In this document: positions 7,101-14,675 of the stretch, piece by piece
Layout of the letters: each line of letters starts with the position of its first letter
Position numbering within the stretch: position 1 is the stretch's first letter
Source of the DNA: JADLHS01 sp036274115
GTDB taxonomy: Bacteria; Verrucomicrobiota; Verrucomicrobiia; Limisphaerales; JADLHS01
Direction of reading: 5' to 3'
Length of the DNA: 24,440 nt
NCBI GenBank assembly: GCA_036274115.1
Contig: DASUGI010000051.1
Location: 1-24,440, forward strand
Position numbers and translations under genes: made by a program
Notes under the pieces: generated by a model
Told to the model about the DNA's origin: nothing
The model's input: only the letters and a program-made list of their open reading frames with translations
Database searches by the model: none

Positions 7101-8652
7101 GACGATTGGTACTCCAGCCAGGGAATTTGCAGCCTTTGGCATCAACCATTTTGGTACGAACGTCAATTGGCGACTGGACATTAACCCGCGTGGGGATGGC
7201 ACGGGCGCCCGGCCGATTAACGCGGACGGCCAGTGGTGCGCCATCGGAGCGGCAAGCGGTTCAATCACTCCGGCTGATTATGACATGTTTATCTCTCCGC
7301 CATGGATTATGCCTGTTTACGATGAAAATGGTATTAACACGAACCGGCAGCCGATTCCATTCACCACCAACTTTTTCATCGGCACAAATGCTGCCGTGGT
7401 AAGTAGCGGACAACCCATTCAAGTGCCCTACACCAACGCGCATCAGTCCTTCCCCGGGATTTATACTGGTGTTACCAACGTCTTTAACAATGGAGGCGTG
7501 CCCAATGATCAGGTCAGTGCCAATAACAATGCCTTCGGCGGGGCCGCCCAAAACGGCATCTTAAAAAATCCGCCCTTTTCTGGCATCAACGCCAACGGCG
7601 GCGCTCCGGCTAACGCGTGGGTGGATGTGAGTCTGGAACTGACGCGCCAAACCAACCTCACGCTCAAAATTGCCCAACAAGCGATCTTCAGCTCCAGTAT
7701 CCTCACGCCTCCCGCAGGGGCTCAAAATCCGATTGCTCCGTTCGCGGGAACGCCCATGCTCGGATATCTGGACCCAAATCGCGACATCAGCGATTACAGC
7801 GCCTTCGTCTACTTCTCGAACATCCGCGTCGTGGAGCTTTCTCCGTTCATCCCGTGGACGAATCAGCCGGTCGCGGGCCTTATTGTCACTCAGGGTGCCA
7901 GCTTCTCGCTTAGTTCAGGAGCCATGTATGCGTCCAACCCGCTCACCAATACGTGGTATGTGGGCAGCACCAACGGCCTCGCGGCGGGGCTTCGCGAGAA
8001 CGTCAGGCCCACCCTGGGTATCGCGACCAATGTATTCGCCGCCACGAGTGGCACGGCCAGCATCACGGTTGATGACATTCAAAGCGGTACCAACTACGTC
8101 TCGGTGTGGAGTGATCAGGCGGGAGCGGTTACCAACCTGGTCACCCTTGTCGAAGTCATCATTCCCCCGGCCAACACCAACGCGGCGTACGGCAATACTG
8201 CCTTCCTCACGGTCGTTGCCTCCGGGAATGCACCTCCCACTTATCAGTGGCGGACCAATGGCGTCAACCTGGCCAACAACGCGCATTATGGCGGTGTTAC
8301 GACCGCCAGCCTGAGCATCAGCAATGTTACCGCGGCAGATGCCGGTATTTATACCTGTCTGGTTGCCAATGCGTTCGGCAGCGTTGAGGTGGCGGGCACC
8401 TTGACGGTCAGCGACACGTTCCAGCCGTACTCCTTCACGGGTGTCACCAACCTGTCCACCAGCGTGGCGATGGGCTTTACCACGGCCAATCCGGCGGACA
8501 CCGCCAGTTCGTTTGCGCTGCAGGCGGCCGGTCTCGTGACCGGGCCGTATACGAATTATCCGTTTGGAATCTTCTCCGGATTGAATCCAGACTTCGTGGT
8601 GACCGTGCCGAAGACGAACACAATGTTGTTCTTCCGGCTGAAACATAATTAA
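4192..8652 (+). CDS. Giant exported multidomain beta protein (propeller-like, Calx-beta-like, LamG-like, Ig)
   Basis: This 1486-residue protein begins with a Sec signal peptide (MKKTPLLL to about residue 28, cleavage near VVHA). Residues 30-510 look like a beta-propeller with NHL-like repeats such as WNSPRGVAVN and SRGMDWDPANNLWVI. Two degenerate Calx-beta-like beta sandwiches follow (about 517-655 and 659-823), then a LamG-like module (about 831-1218) with YALRFDMYLHLYDF and FAAFGINHFGTNVNW. A degenerate Ig-like linker precedes a canonical Ig domain (about 1319-1408), which has the YQWRTNG strand and the DAGIYTCLVANAFG core. The final 75 residues form a small domain ending FFRLKHN. The protein is rich in Asn and Thr, with no catalytic site seen; I infer a cell-surface or secreted adhesive role. 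A pseudopilin gene follows at 8727, and a related pair lies further downstream. Confidence 0.88.
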   Translation: MKKTPLLLSPKALFSAACLLAATAVVHAHPYASGVTGTNGAGDVSFIMNEEGATVTVTFEDSSVLDLGVLPKGSNYFHLGNHTSYRISCYKQGTGVPSIISSDAVGVYTYSNSVWNSPRGVAVNKNAAIGTNFGRLVVGNSTPGSQASGPKGQGLYLLNSDQTYVKGPVGSSFFALGGANGPWRVRANDDGTFLVNDFSTANAALLQFSPDLSTSNLVLSIIGLPAAPNAGIHGDFFGCAIMKGSLAEGNLVLYTFDSGMAAPADTNSIKGPLTTAGSFNNVFRYNIGSGPLPWNKRPDYSYTFGLDGIANLRTEGDVGDDGKVYCAFGRANASNPNLQILAPVPTTNGITGDPVNATIQQAAQSATNWLYTGGVNPPFNNPPAGTAADPWVGTRGSGSAGGTYAGVRVSPDGRFIASVDINNGVTLASLTNGIPNDGTIFGIDQGTFPFTAPAGITGVGAETGNSRGMDWDPANNLWVISSGQGLLRCFSLGLTTTCVTSNDWTGTNGTFQLILPPLNASVSIVNPNASQNYVNNTVNAGTPTPGVFRISLTTSDTTSTGPTFVGFVRSGTAVYTNNYTINTNETPNGVTIFPNGVLFPAGVFAGSNGPNWNVDVKVTPTAIPVSGPTLSFSVRLLSGTNYSASPIAGNIAILNTGPQLLLLSAAAPATLGGMNRGIPNDYARFVVTRLGDTNGPGNDAVNPVVGRTFTVTNINYLAPAAGANFKANLGVDFTAGAQNFVGALPVDGSPGITFAPGAVTNFAMIGNPVKHTDTGLTRTNLQVVINLTNTVALGNPPSTTNVVSAENYPYSVSTTSLTLNEFDNAVGGEVVLWSNPLTNAFDSTNWTVVYGSINLDSSPTLPIVISNYDNSATVPHQYTVAFGDEVNNPNQNNGFVTVPQSQTMVANNWNTALRVTVNKDPGFAGESGVNIYPQIPGVPWDGSNFMVFQGNYALRFDMYLHLYDFGLNNPTIGTPAREFAAFGINHFGTNVNWRLDINPRGDGTGARPINADGQWCAIGAASGSITPADYDMFISPPWIMPVYDENGINTNRQPIPFTTNFFIGTNAAVVSSGQPIQVPYTNAHQSFPGIYTGVTNVFNNGGVPNDQVSANNNAFGGAAQNGILKNPPFSGINANGGAPANAWVDVSLELTRQTNLTLKIAQQAIFSSSILTPPAGAQNPIAPFAGTPMLGYLDPNRDISDYSAFVYFSNIRVVELSPFIPWTNQPVAGLIVTQGASFSLSSGAMYASNPLTNTWYVGSTNGLAAGLRENVRPTLGIATNVFAATSGTASITVDDIQSGTNYVSVWSDQAGAVTNLVTLVEVIIPPANTNAAYGNTAFLTVVASGNAPPTYQWRTNGVNLANNAHYGGVTTASLSISNVTAADAGIYTCLVANAFGSVEVAGTLTVSDTFQPYSFTGVTNLSTSVAMGFTTANPADTASSFALQAAGLVTGPYTNYPFGIFSGLNPDFVVTVPKTNTMLFFRLKHN

Positions 8653-8660
8653 GCACGGCA

Positions 8661-8688
8661 GGGGCGACTCGCGCTTGCGGGTCGCCCC
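8661..8688 (+). terminator. Strong intergenic hairpin without U-tract
   Basis: GGGGCGAC at 8661-8668 pairs with GTCGCCCC at 8681-8688. The inner bases add a T-G wobble and three more pairs around a GCTT loop, giving a stem of about 12 bp. It starts nine bases after the stop of the giant gene. No T-run follows, so it may be a partial terminator or an mRNA-stabilising hairpin that sets different levels of the giant protein and the pseudopilin. Confidence 0.5.
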
Positions 8689-8726
8689 GAGTTACGCGAG
8701 TTTCGACTGAATCGAAAGTGAAATAA

Positions 8727-9596
8727 ATGTTCGACCAACCTCCAAACCCGTTGCGACGACGTGGCGCCTTCACCCTGATTGAATTGCTGGTGGTTATTGC
8801 CATCATCGCCATCCTGGCGGCGATGCTTTTGCCGGCACTAGCCAAAGCCAAGTGCAAGGCTCAACGCACCCAGTGCATCAGCAACAAGCACCAGATTACG
8901 ATCGCCTGTACGATGTACAGCAACGATTTCGATGATTACCTGGTTCCCACCGCGCCAGTCGGTGCGCGGTATAACGGGCAGTCAATCGGCTGGTGTCCCG
9001 GTGAGGTAGGTTGGGAAAGCCAGTGGGCGAACATTACCATTGAAGCTTACAGAACCAATGTGCTGGGCCCTTATGTAAACAACGTTATGGTTTACAAATG
9101 TCCGAGCGATAAAATTCCTTCCGACAATGGGGATCGTATCCGCAGCATCTCAATGAATCCTGCGATGGTAGGTGATTTGTTCCGCTTAATACCGGGCCTG
9201 CAGCAGTCCATGGATAATATGCTTAATCCCACGAGATGGAGGAAATTCTATAAAATGAGCGATTTGAACCGGATGGGAGTCGCGAACGTCTGGGTTTTCT
9301 GCGACGAGGGCATGTACACCATGGAGGACGGGTACTTACAATGCAATTTGGACACTCCAAGTTATCCGAACGTTCCTGCCAATTACCATTGTGGTGGCGG
9401 CAATGCCTTTTCATTTGCTGACGGTCACGTTGAATATAGAAAGTGGATGTACAACACTAGCGACCGAACCGCTGGTCTTAAAAACGTCCCGTATGCCAAG
9501 GATGTGAAGAGCGGAGGCGGCGGAACGGCTTGGGGCAGTTCGGGGCTTGACCCGGATTGGAAGTGGCTCCGAGAGCGCACTTCCTGCCCTCCTTGA
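8727..9596 (+). CDS. Pseudopilin-like protein with prepilin N-terminus and H-x10-DG tail
   Basis: This 289-residue protein starts MFDQPPNPLRRRGAF and continues with the type IV prepilin/pseudopilin motif FTLIELLVVIAIIAILAAML, with Glu at residue 19. If cleavage follows Ala14 the Glu is at +5 as in classic prepilins; the -1 residue would be Ala rather than Gly. The hydrophobic helix is followed by LPALAKAKCKAQRTQCI and a globular domain with a CPSDK segment. Near the C-terminus is the motif NYHCGGGNAFSFADGHVEYR (His, ten residues, Asp-Gly), typical of the very large pseudopilin-like families of Verrucomicrobiota and Planctomycetota. These are presumed to be processed by a prepilin peptidase and to act at the cell envelope with type II-secretion-like machinery, but their function is unknown. 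The gene lies 74 bases behind a giant exported protein gene, so co-expression is likely. Confidence 0.93.
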   Translation: MFDQPPNPLRRRGAFTLIELLVVIAIIAILAAMLLPALAKAKCKAQRTQCISNKHQITIACTMYSNDFDDYLVPTAPVGARYNGQSIGWCPGEVGWESQWANITIEAYRTNVLGPYVNNVMVYKCPSDKIPSDNGDRIRSISMNPAMVGDLFRLIPGLQQSMDNMLNPTRWRKFYKMSDLNRMGVANVWVFCDEGMYTMEDGYLQCNLDTPSYPNVPANYHCGGGNAFSFADGHVEYRKWMYNTSDRTAGLKNVPYAKDVKSGGGGTAWGSSGLDPDWKWLRERTSCPP

Positions 9597-10138
9597 TCCG
9601 GTCTCTTCTGCAAAACTGTGTAAACGGGAATTTTCCCACGCGGGGATTTCTCGTCCACGCATCACAACCCGGGTGGCAACTATCCACTGCTGTGCAGCAT
9701 TGACCGTTCAGGTTGATTGTCGCCATCTGATTCCCGCGCCAGCAGTCGGTCTCGCCTCGCTCGCCGCATTGTAATTTTTAGATGGTTTACGCCGAAAGGG
9801 TTTCCCAGCGCATCAAGGATTCATCTCAGAGCGGGCCCAGAACTTTCGAACTTTCCGGGACGTTTGAAGTTTGAAGCGGCACGGTATTGGCGGTAGGTCG
9901 CAACCTGATAGGCCAGCCGCCACGGTGGCTTTGGAAGTAATGAAGTTCGGACCGAGCCGTCGCGCCGCTTTGGCCCGTGTCGGTCTCGGTAGCCATCGGC
10001 GAGAACCCCGGTATTTTTTGTTGATAAATCTGAAGCGGGAGAGTTACTTCATAGGTATAAGCGACGAAATAGTGGCGGTTGCCGGGAATGCAACCAGTGG
10101 TCGTCGCAACACAAACCTGAAGCTCTGCAAGCGAAAAT
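9597..10138. other. Gene-poor spacer between the two exported-protein/pseudopilin cassettes
   Basis: This 542-base stretch holds no gene I can support. The open frame from 9871 runs into the signal-peptide region of the next gene in another frame and has no family features. A small palindrome GGGAATTTTCCC lies near 9628. The region presumably contains the end of the first transcript and the promoter of the giant gene at 10139, but no promoter pair stands out. Confidence 0.5.
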
Positions 10139-12775
10139 ATGAAAGCAAATCCGTGTACTCAACCTATCCTTTTGGCGGTCATTGTGGCCCTGGCCTGCTC
10201 GACGGTGGCGGCAACTGCTCAGAACCAGGTCTATTCACAAAATTTTGATGCGGATGACACGCCAAACTGGCAGGTCAACGCTCTCCTCGGTGCGAATATG
10301 GCCGACTTCTTTTTCGATTACAGTCTGGCGGGAATTCCCTCCGCACCGCATTCCTTGGGGGGAACCACGCGAGGCATGATTCTTCAACCCAACATGGACC
10401 CGCTCACTCAAGCCGGGAGCGTGGCTGGATACGGGTTGAGCGTCAGCCCGAGTGGTTTTGCCATCACTGAGAATTTTGAGATGCGGTTCGACATGTGGCT
10501 CAATTACCCGAGGAGCGGAAATGGCTCGACCATCGTGGGAGGTGCCGGTTTCGGCACGGCGGGTACGGCCCCGCAAATTGCGAGCGCGTCCGCCGGTGTA
10601 GTGGATAGCGTGTTCATCGGTGCCACGACTGACGGGGGTTCTGCTGCGGATTACCGGATTTACACCCCGGTATCCTACACCAGCGTTCCGGACGGGAACG
10701 CGGCTTACGTCAATGTGACCACGCGAAACAATACGCAGGCTTACTACACGACGAATTTTCCTGCGCAGTCAGTGCCGGAGGCTCAGACAAACCTGTTCCC
10801 GGCTCAAACGGGACTGGTGACACCAGCGGGCGTACAAGGAATGAAATGGCACGATGTCGCGCTTACCAGGGTAGCCAACATCATCACTTACAGCATCGAC
10901 GACGTCCCTATTGCCGCGATCGATTTCAGTACTAACGGGACTCTGGGAGGGCAGAATATTCTTTTCAACGCGTTCGATATCAACGGGAATGCCTCTACGG
11001 ATCCGCTGTCCACCAATCTGCTATTCATTTTGTTCGACAATATCCGGATCACGAACTTTGCGAACGTGGTGACGGTTCGTAATACCCCTTACGGGACCAA
11101 CGCTGAGGTACAAATCACCGAGGGCAGTTCATCTCCCGGTGTGTTCACGGTTACGCGTTCTTCGTCCGGCGCGCCGTTGACCGTCTCCTATTCCATGAGC
11201 GGTAGCGCCGACAACGGAATAGACTACACGAACGACCTGGGTGGAACGCTTTCAGGGACGGTTACCTTCAGCGCGACGGCGACGGCCACCAATATCCCGG
11301 TTTACATCGTGGACGATACGATCGCGGAAGCCACTGAAATCATACAGATGAGTATCAACCCGAGCCCCGATTACACCGGCGCCGGGATCGCTACGATTCA
11401 AATCGTTGACAATGAACCTCCGGCGCTCGCGATTACCAACGTTTCCCGGCAAATGTTTGAGCGGACCAATGATTTTGCCACCTTCCGCATTACTCGTCTG
11501 GGCAGCACCAATGTTCCCTCGTTTAACATCAATCTGTCATTTGCGGGGTCAGCCACTTCTGACACCGACTATTTCACAACCAACACTTTAACTTTCGAGC
11601 CCGGAATTCAATCAACGAACTTCAGTATCTTCCCAATCGAGGACGGTCTTTATGAAGGCAATGAAACCGCAACAGTGACGATCGGGTCGAGCCCTGACTA
11701 TGCGGTCAGCGCGTCGGGATCGGCATCGGTAACGCTGGTTGACTCGGATGGTCCCCCCGAAACGGTTCTGTTTGCCGATGATTTCAATGCGGACACTTCA
11801 GCGAATTGGAGTTTGTTCCATGCCGCCAACAACGATGTGCCCGATTACACCGCGATCTTCGGCTTTGATTATAGCGGTCAGAACATTGTTCCCTCGCCTC
11901 ACGGTGGCGGAGACACTCTGGGATTGTTTTTGACCGTCAACAAGGATCAGGATGCGTCGGCGGCGGCGTTGAACCTTTATCCGGTCGGTCAGAGTTTCAG
12001 CGGCAATTTTGCGCTGAAGTTCGATATGATTCTCAACATGGTTTCCGGAGGATCGAGCACTGAATTCGCGCTCTTTGGAATAAACCACTCCGGCACGAAG
12101 ACGAACTGGTGGCGTAGTGGCGGTGTTCCCGCGGGCTGGACCTTTGACGGAATCTTTTATGCCGTGGAAACGGACGGCCAATCAGCGCCGAGCTACGCCA
12201 ACTATAGTTCCCCCACTACCGCCGGGAACAATCCCACCGCGCTCACGGCCGGGGCCAATGTCTCCGCGTTTTCCGGTGTCTTCAAATCGCCTCCCTGGGC
12301 AGTCGCCGGCAGCCCCGCCGTTAACGCCACGAGCAACAATGCTGTCTGGGCCGACGTGGAACTCAGTAAAGTGGGCGACGTGATCACGCTACGCATCAAC
12401 AAGTCGGTGATTCTCAGTTACACCAATGCGACACCGTACACTTCCGGCAATATCATGCTGGGGTATGAAGATGCCTTCGATTCCATGGGCACGATTCAGA
12501 ACTATGTCATCTATGACAATTTACGAGTGATCAGCCTGGCGTCGCCGGTGATTACGTCGATTCAACGCGTGGGTGGTAATGCCGTGGTCCAGTTCACCGC
12601 AAATGCGGCTGATCAGGCGGGTCAATTTGTGGTGCAAGCGGCCTCCAGCGTTGCTGGCCCCTATGAAGATCTTGGGGCGACGATTACGTCACCCTCGGCT
12701 GGCACGTTCAGTTCGAGTATTGCCATAAACCCCGGTGATGGTGCCAAATTTTATCGGGTTCGCCGCGCCTACTGA
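10139..12775 (+). CDS. Large exported protein with two LamG-like modules flanking two Calx-beta domains
   Basis: The 878-residue product has a Sec signal peptide (MKANPCTQPILLAVIVALAC; cleavage probably near residue 28, before QNQVYSQNF). LamG-like module A (about 31-306) begins with QNFDADDTPNWQV and includes FEMRFDMWLNY and LLFILFDNIRITNF. Two Calx-beta domains follow (about 307-424 and 425-542); both show the typical late strand with acidic residues, VDDTIAEATEIIQMSI and IEDGLYEGNETATVTI. Module B (about 544-801) repeats module A: ADDFNADTSANWS, FALKFDMILNM, FALFGINHSGTKTNWW, YVIYDNLRVISL. The last 75 residues (FVVQAASSVAGPYEDL to FYRVRRAY) match the C-terminal domain of the giant protein at 4192-8652. 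Calx-beta folds often bind Ca2+ and occur in adhesins. I infer a surface or secreted adhesive or carbohydrate-binding role; no enzyme motif is seen. A pseudopilin gene follows. Confidence 0.88.
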   Translation: MKANPCTQPILLAVIVALACSTVAATAQNQVYSQNFDADDTPNWQVNALLGANMADFFFDYSLAGIPSAPHSLGGTTRGMILQPNMDPLTQAGSVAGYGLSVSPSGFAITENFEMRFDMWLNYPRSGNGSTIVGGAGFGTAGTAPQIASASAGVVDSVFIGATTDGGSAADYRIYTPVSYTSVPDGNAAYVNVTTRNNTQAYYTTNFPAQSVPEAQTNLFPAQTGLVTPAGVQGMKWHDVALTRVANIITYSIDDVPIAAIDFSTNGTLGGQNILFNAFDINGNASTDPLSTNLLFILFDNIRITNFANVVTVRNTPYGTNAEVQITEGSSSPGVFTVTRSSSGAPLTVSYSMSGSADNGIDYTNDLGGTLSGTVTFSATATATNIPVYIVDDTIAEATEIIQMSINPSPDYTGAGIATIQIVDNEPPALAITNVSRQMFERTNDFATFRITRLGSTNVPSFNINLSFAGSATSDTDYFTTNTLTFEPGIQSTNFSIFPIEDGLYEGNETATVTIGSSPDYAVSASGSASVTLVDSDGPPETVLFADDFNADTSANWSLFHAANNDVPDYTAIFGFDYSGQNIVPSPHGGGDTLGLFLTVNKDQDASAAALNLYPVGQSFSGNFALKFDMILNMVSGGSSTEFALFGINHSGTKTNWWRSGGVPAGWTFDGIFYAVETDGQSAPSYANYSSPTTAGNNPTALTAGANVSAFSGVFKSPPWAVAGSPAVNATSNNAVWADVELSKVGDVITLRINKSVILSYTNATPYTSGNIMLGYEDAFDSMGTIQNYVIYDNLRVISLASPVITSIQRVGGNAVVQFTANAADQAGQFVVQAASSVAGPYEDLGATITSPSAGTFSSSIAINPGDGAKFYRVRRAY

Positions 12776-12853
12776 TCAGGACCCAAGACATGTTAAAGGG
12801 TGCTGCGCGACGAGAATGGCGCGGCATCGGTTGAGTTGTTTGAAAATACGATT

Positions 12854-13753
12854 ATGAAAGTGATGGACGGAAAAGGCGCTCAGCGCGGGGGTTTTGGCGT
12901 GAACCGGTTATTTGGTTTCACCTTGATTGAATTATTAGTGGTCATCGCCATTATCGCTATTCTGGCGGCGATGCTTTTGCCGGCATTAAGCAAAGCCAGG
13001 TTGAAGGCACAACGGGTTTATTGCCTGAACAGCGAAAAGCAAATGGGGATCGGCAGTCAGATGTACGCCGACGATGATGACAAGGGCGCGCTCAGCGGAG
13101 TGGCCAATTATGCGGACGATGACCTGAACTGGCTTTTCCCACGTTATGTATCAAACCTGAAGAGCTTCGTGTGTCCGTCGACCAGGAACGAAGTGATCGA
13201 AGATTACGTCACGCTGTTGCCGAATGATCCCGGGCCCCAGACGCCCAACCTTACCGGGGTGCAACTCTATACCGATCGCATGCACGGCAATACGCGGTAC
13301 GTCAAAAGCCTTCGAGAAAATGCGGCCGGTAAGACTGCGGCGGGCAGTTCCCTCAATGCGGCCGGAGGCACGAGCTATGAAGTCGCCGGGTTTTTCTGCG
13401 GCCAGAATGGAACCTTTTCGGATGCCAAAACAAATGTTCGCAAAACCCAGCGTTCCACGACTTCGCACATTTACAGCACCCCCCAGTCCGGCGGTAAATA
13501 TGATTTTCGAGGGCAGCGGGCCAGTCCTTCCGATGTGTGGGTGATTTACGACGAAGATGATGCGGCCAGGGCCGGTGACGCCGACCAAAGCCGCAAATTC
13601 GAGGATTTTCCGGAGCCCACGGATAATCATGGAGCGGATGGTGGCAATGTGGTTTTTGGCGATGGCCACGCTGAGTGGGTCCCTCGGAAGAAATACGTCG
13701 GCAGCTTCATCCGTGGAACCGATGAAGCCCATCCCCAGGCCGCCACTCAGTAA
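12854..13753 (+). CDS. Pseudopilin-like protein, second copy
   Basis: From the ATG at 12854 the product is 299 residues, starting MKVMDGKGAQRGGFGVNRLF and then a classic prepilin site: Gly21, FTLIE with Glu26 at +5, and a hydrophobic helix IAIIAILAAMLLPALSKARL. A GTG at 12800 in the same frame would add 18 residues ahead of an already long leader, so I prefer the ATG. The globular part has FVCPSTRNE, and the tail reads DNHGADGGNVVFGDGHAEWV (His, ten residues, Asp-Gly), like the protein at 8727-9596. Acidic YADDDDKG and IYDEDDAARAGDAD stretches might bind divalent cations. It follows the exported LamG/Calx-beta protein by 78 bases and converges with the DUF481 gene with only seven bases between stop codons. 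Confidence 0.92.
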   Translation: MKVMDGKGAQRGGFGVNRLFGFTLIELLVVIAIIAILAAMLLPALSKARLKAQRVYCLNSEKQMGIGSQMYADDDDKGALSGVANYADDDLNWLFPRYVSNLKSFVCPSTRNEVIEDYVTLLPNDPGPQTPNLTGVQLYTDRMHGNTRYVKSLRENAAGKTAAGSSLNAAGGTSYEVAGFFCGQNGTFSDAKTNVRKTQRSTTSHIYSTPQSGGKYDFRGQRASPSDVWVIYDEDDAARAGDADQSRKFEDFPEPTDNHGADGGNVVFGDGHAEWVPRKKYVGSFIRGTDEAHPQAATQ

Positions 13754-13760
13754 TCCAAAC

Positions 13761-14534
13761 TCAGAACTTATACGCCGTGCCGGCAATCAAGCGCAGTTCG
13801 TTGTACTCGCTGCCCGGCCCGGGTTCGCTCGTGTAAACGTCCTGCAACACCACCCGCAAGCTCCATTTCTTCGTGATGGCGGTGTCAATGCCCGCCTCCG
13901 CCGTGACGACATAATTCTCGGCCCAGCGATCCACCTGCGGCACGTATGAGACCGACTGCCAGATCTTGGTGCTGGCTGAAATCTTGTGCTCCGACCGCTC
14001 GGCGAAGCGGATGCCGAAGTAGGTATCGGAACTTTCCCCCTGATATTTTTCGGTCACGGCCGCCGGACCGACTTCCACGGCGAAGGTATGATTGGTGGTC
14101 TTAACAAAGTAATAACCCGCCAGCGGCGAAATCGTGACGCGGTAATCCAGGTTGGCGATGCCGTCGTACAGGAAGTCCAGACGGATGCCACCGTAAAATC
14201 GTTCGGTGAATAAATGGTTGTACTGAGCAAACGCCGAAATGAACTCGGTGTTGGCGCTGTTGGTTTTCGCCGGGTTATTGTCGTCCTGGCCGTAACCTCC
14301 CGCCACGCCCAGCGAGAATTCATCTTTCTCCCATTTGCGACTGGCGTTTATTCCGGCCGTCACAAGCAGGGTGTCCTTGGTCCCGTCCGTAATGGTCAAT
14401 CCCGCTGCGGCGGTGGTTTCCCATTTCTTCTTCTCCGGAGGCGCGTCTTCGGCGCTCAGCGCGTTGCTGGTAAACAGGACCACGGCAAGTGCTGTGGCGA
14501 ACCGTTGGACTATCCTTAGGTCATGGGTTTTCAT
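13761..14534 (-). CDS. DUF481 family outer-membrane beta-barrel protein
   Basis: The 257-residue product begins MKTHDLRIVQRFATALAVVL with a signal peptide ending near ALSAED. The mature part has alternating beta strands: WETTAAAGLTITDGTKDTLL, KDEFSLGVAGGYGQDDNN, FISAFAQYNHLFTERFYGG, then AGYYFVKTTNHTFAVEVGPA and YFGIRFAERSEHKIS. It ends in NELRLIAGTAYKF with a terminal Phe, as in outer-membrane barrels recognised by BamA. These features match DUF481 (YdiY-like, sometimes called salt-induced outer membrane protein). The open frame continues upstream to 14999, but that part is antisense to the Dabb gene and lacks family features, so I set the start at 14534, directly before the signal peptide. 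The gene is divergent from the Dabb-panC operon. No substrate or transported molecule is known. Confidence 0.9.
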   Translation of the reverse strand: MKTHDLRIVQRFATALAVVLFTSNALSAEDAPPEKKKWETTAAAGLTITDGTKDTLLVTAGINASRKWEKDEFSLGVAGGYGQDDNNPAKTNSANTEFISAFAQYNHLFTERFYGGIRLDFLYDGIANLDYRVTISPLAGYYFVKTTNHTFAVEVGPAAVTEKYQGESSDTYFGIRFAERSEHKISASTKIWQSVSYVPQVDRWAENYVVTAEAGIDTAITKKWSLRVVLQDVYTSEPGPGSEYNELRLIAGTAYKF

Positions 14535-14675
14535 GTTTCTTACGGATCGATTTGGATTCGTGTGGCCACTGTTTACCCCAAGCCGGTTTGCAGGGACAAG
14601 CTGTTTCTCAGCTTTGTTAGTAAAGCGAAGTAGATTCCGCTTGCGTCGGCTTCCCCGACAACGACAATCCGCACC

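Noticed and set aside
7915..8646. Minus-strand open frame of 243 codons inside the giant exported protein gene
   Set aside because: It is antisense to the Ig and C-terminal domains, which are well supported, and its Arg/Gly-rich product is typical of a shadow frame.
9871..10248. 125-codon open frame in the spacer before the second exported protein
   Set aside because: It overlaps the signal-peptide region of the next gene in another frame, has no domain and no ribosome-binding site.
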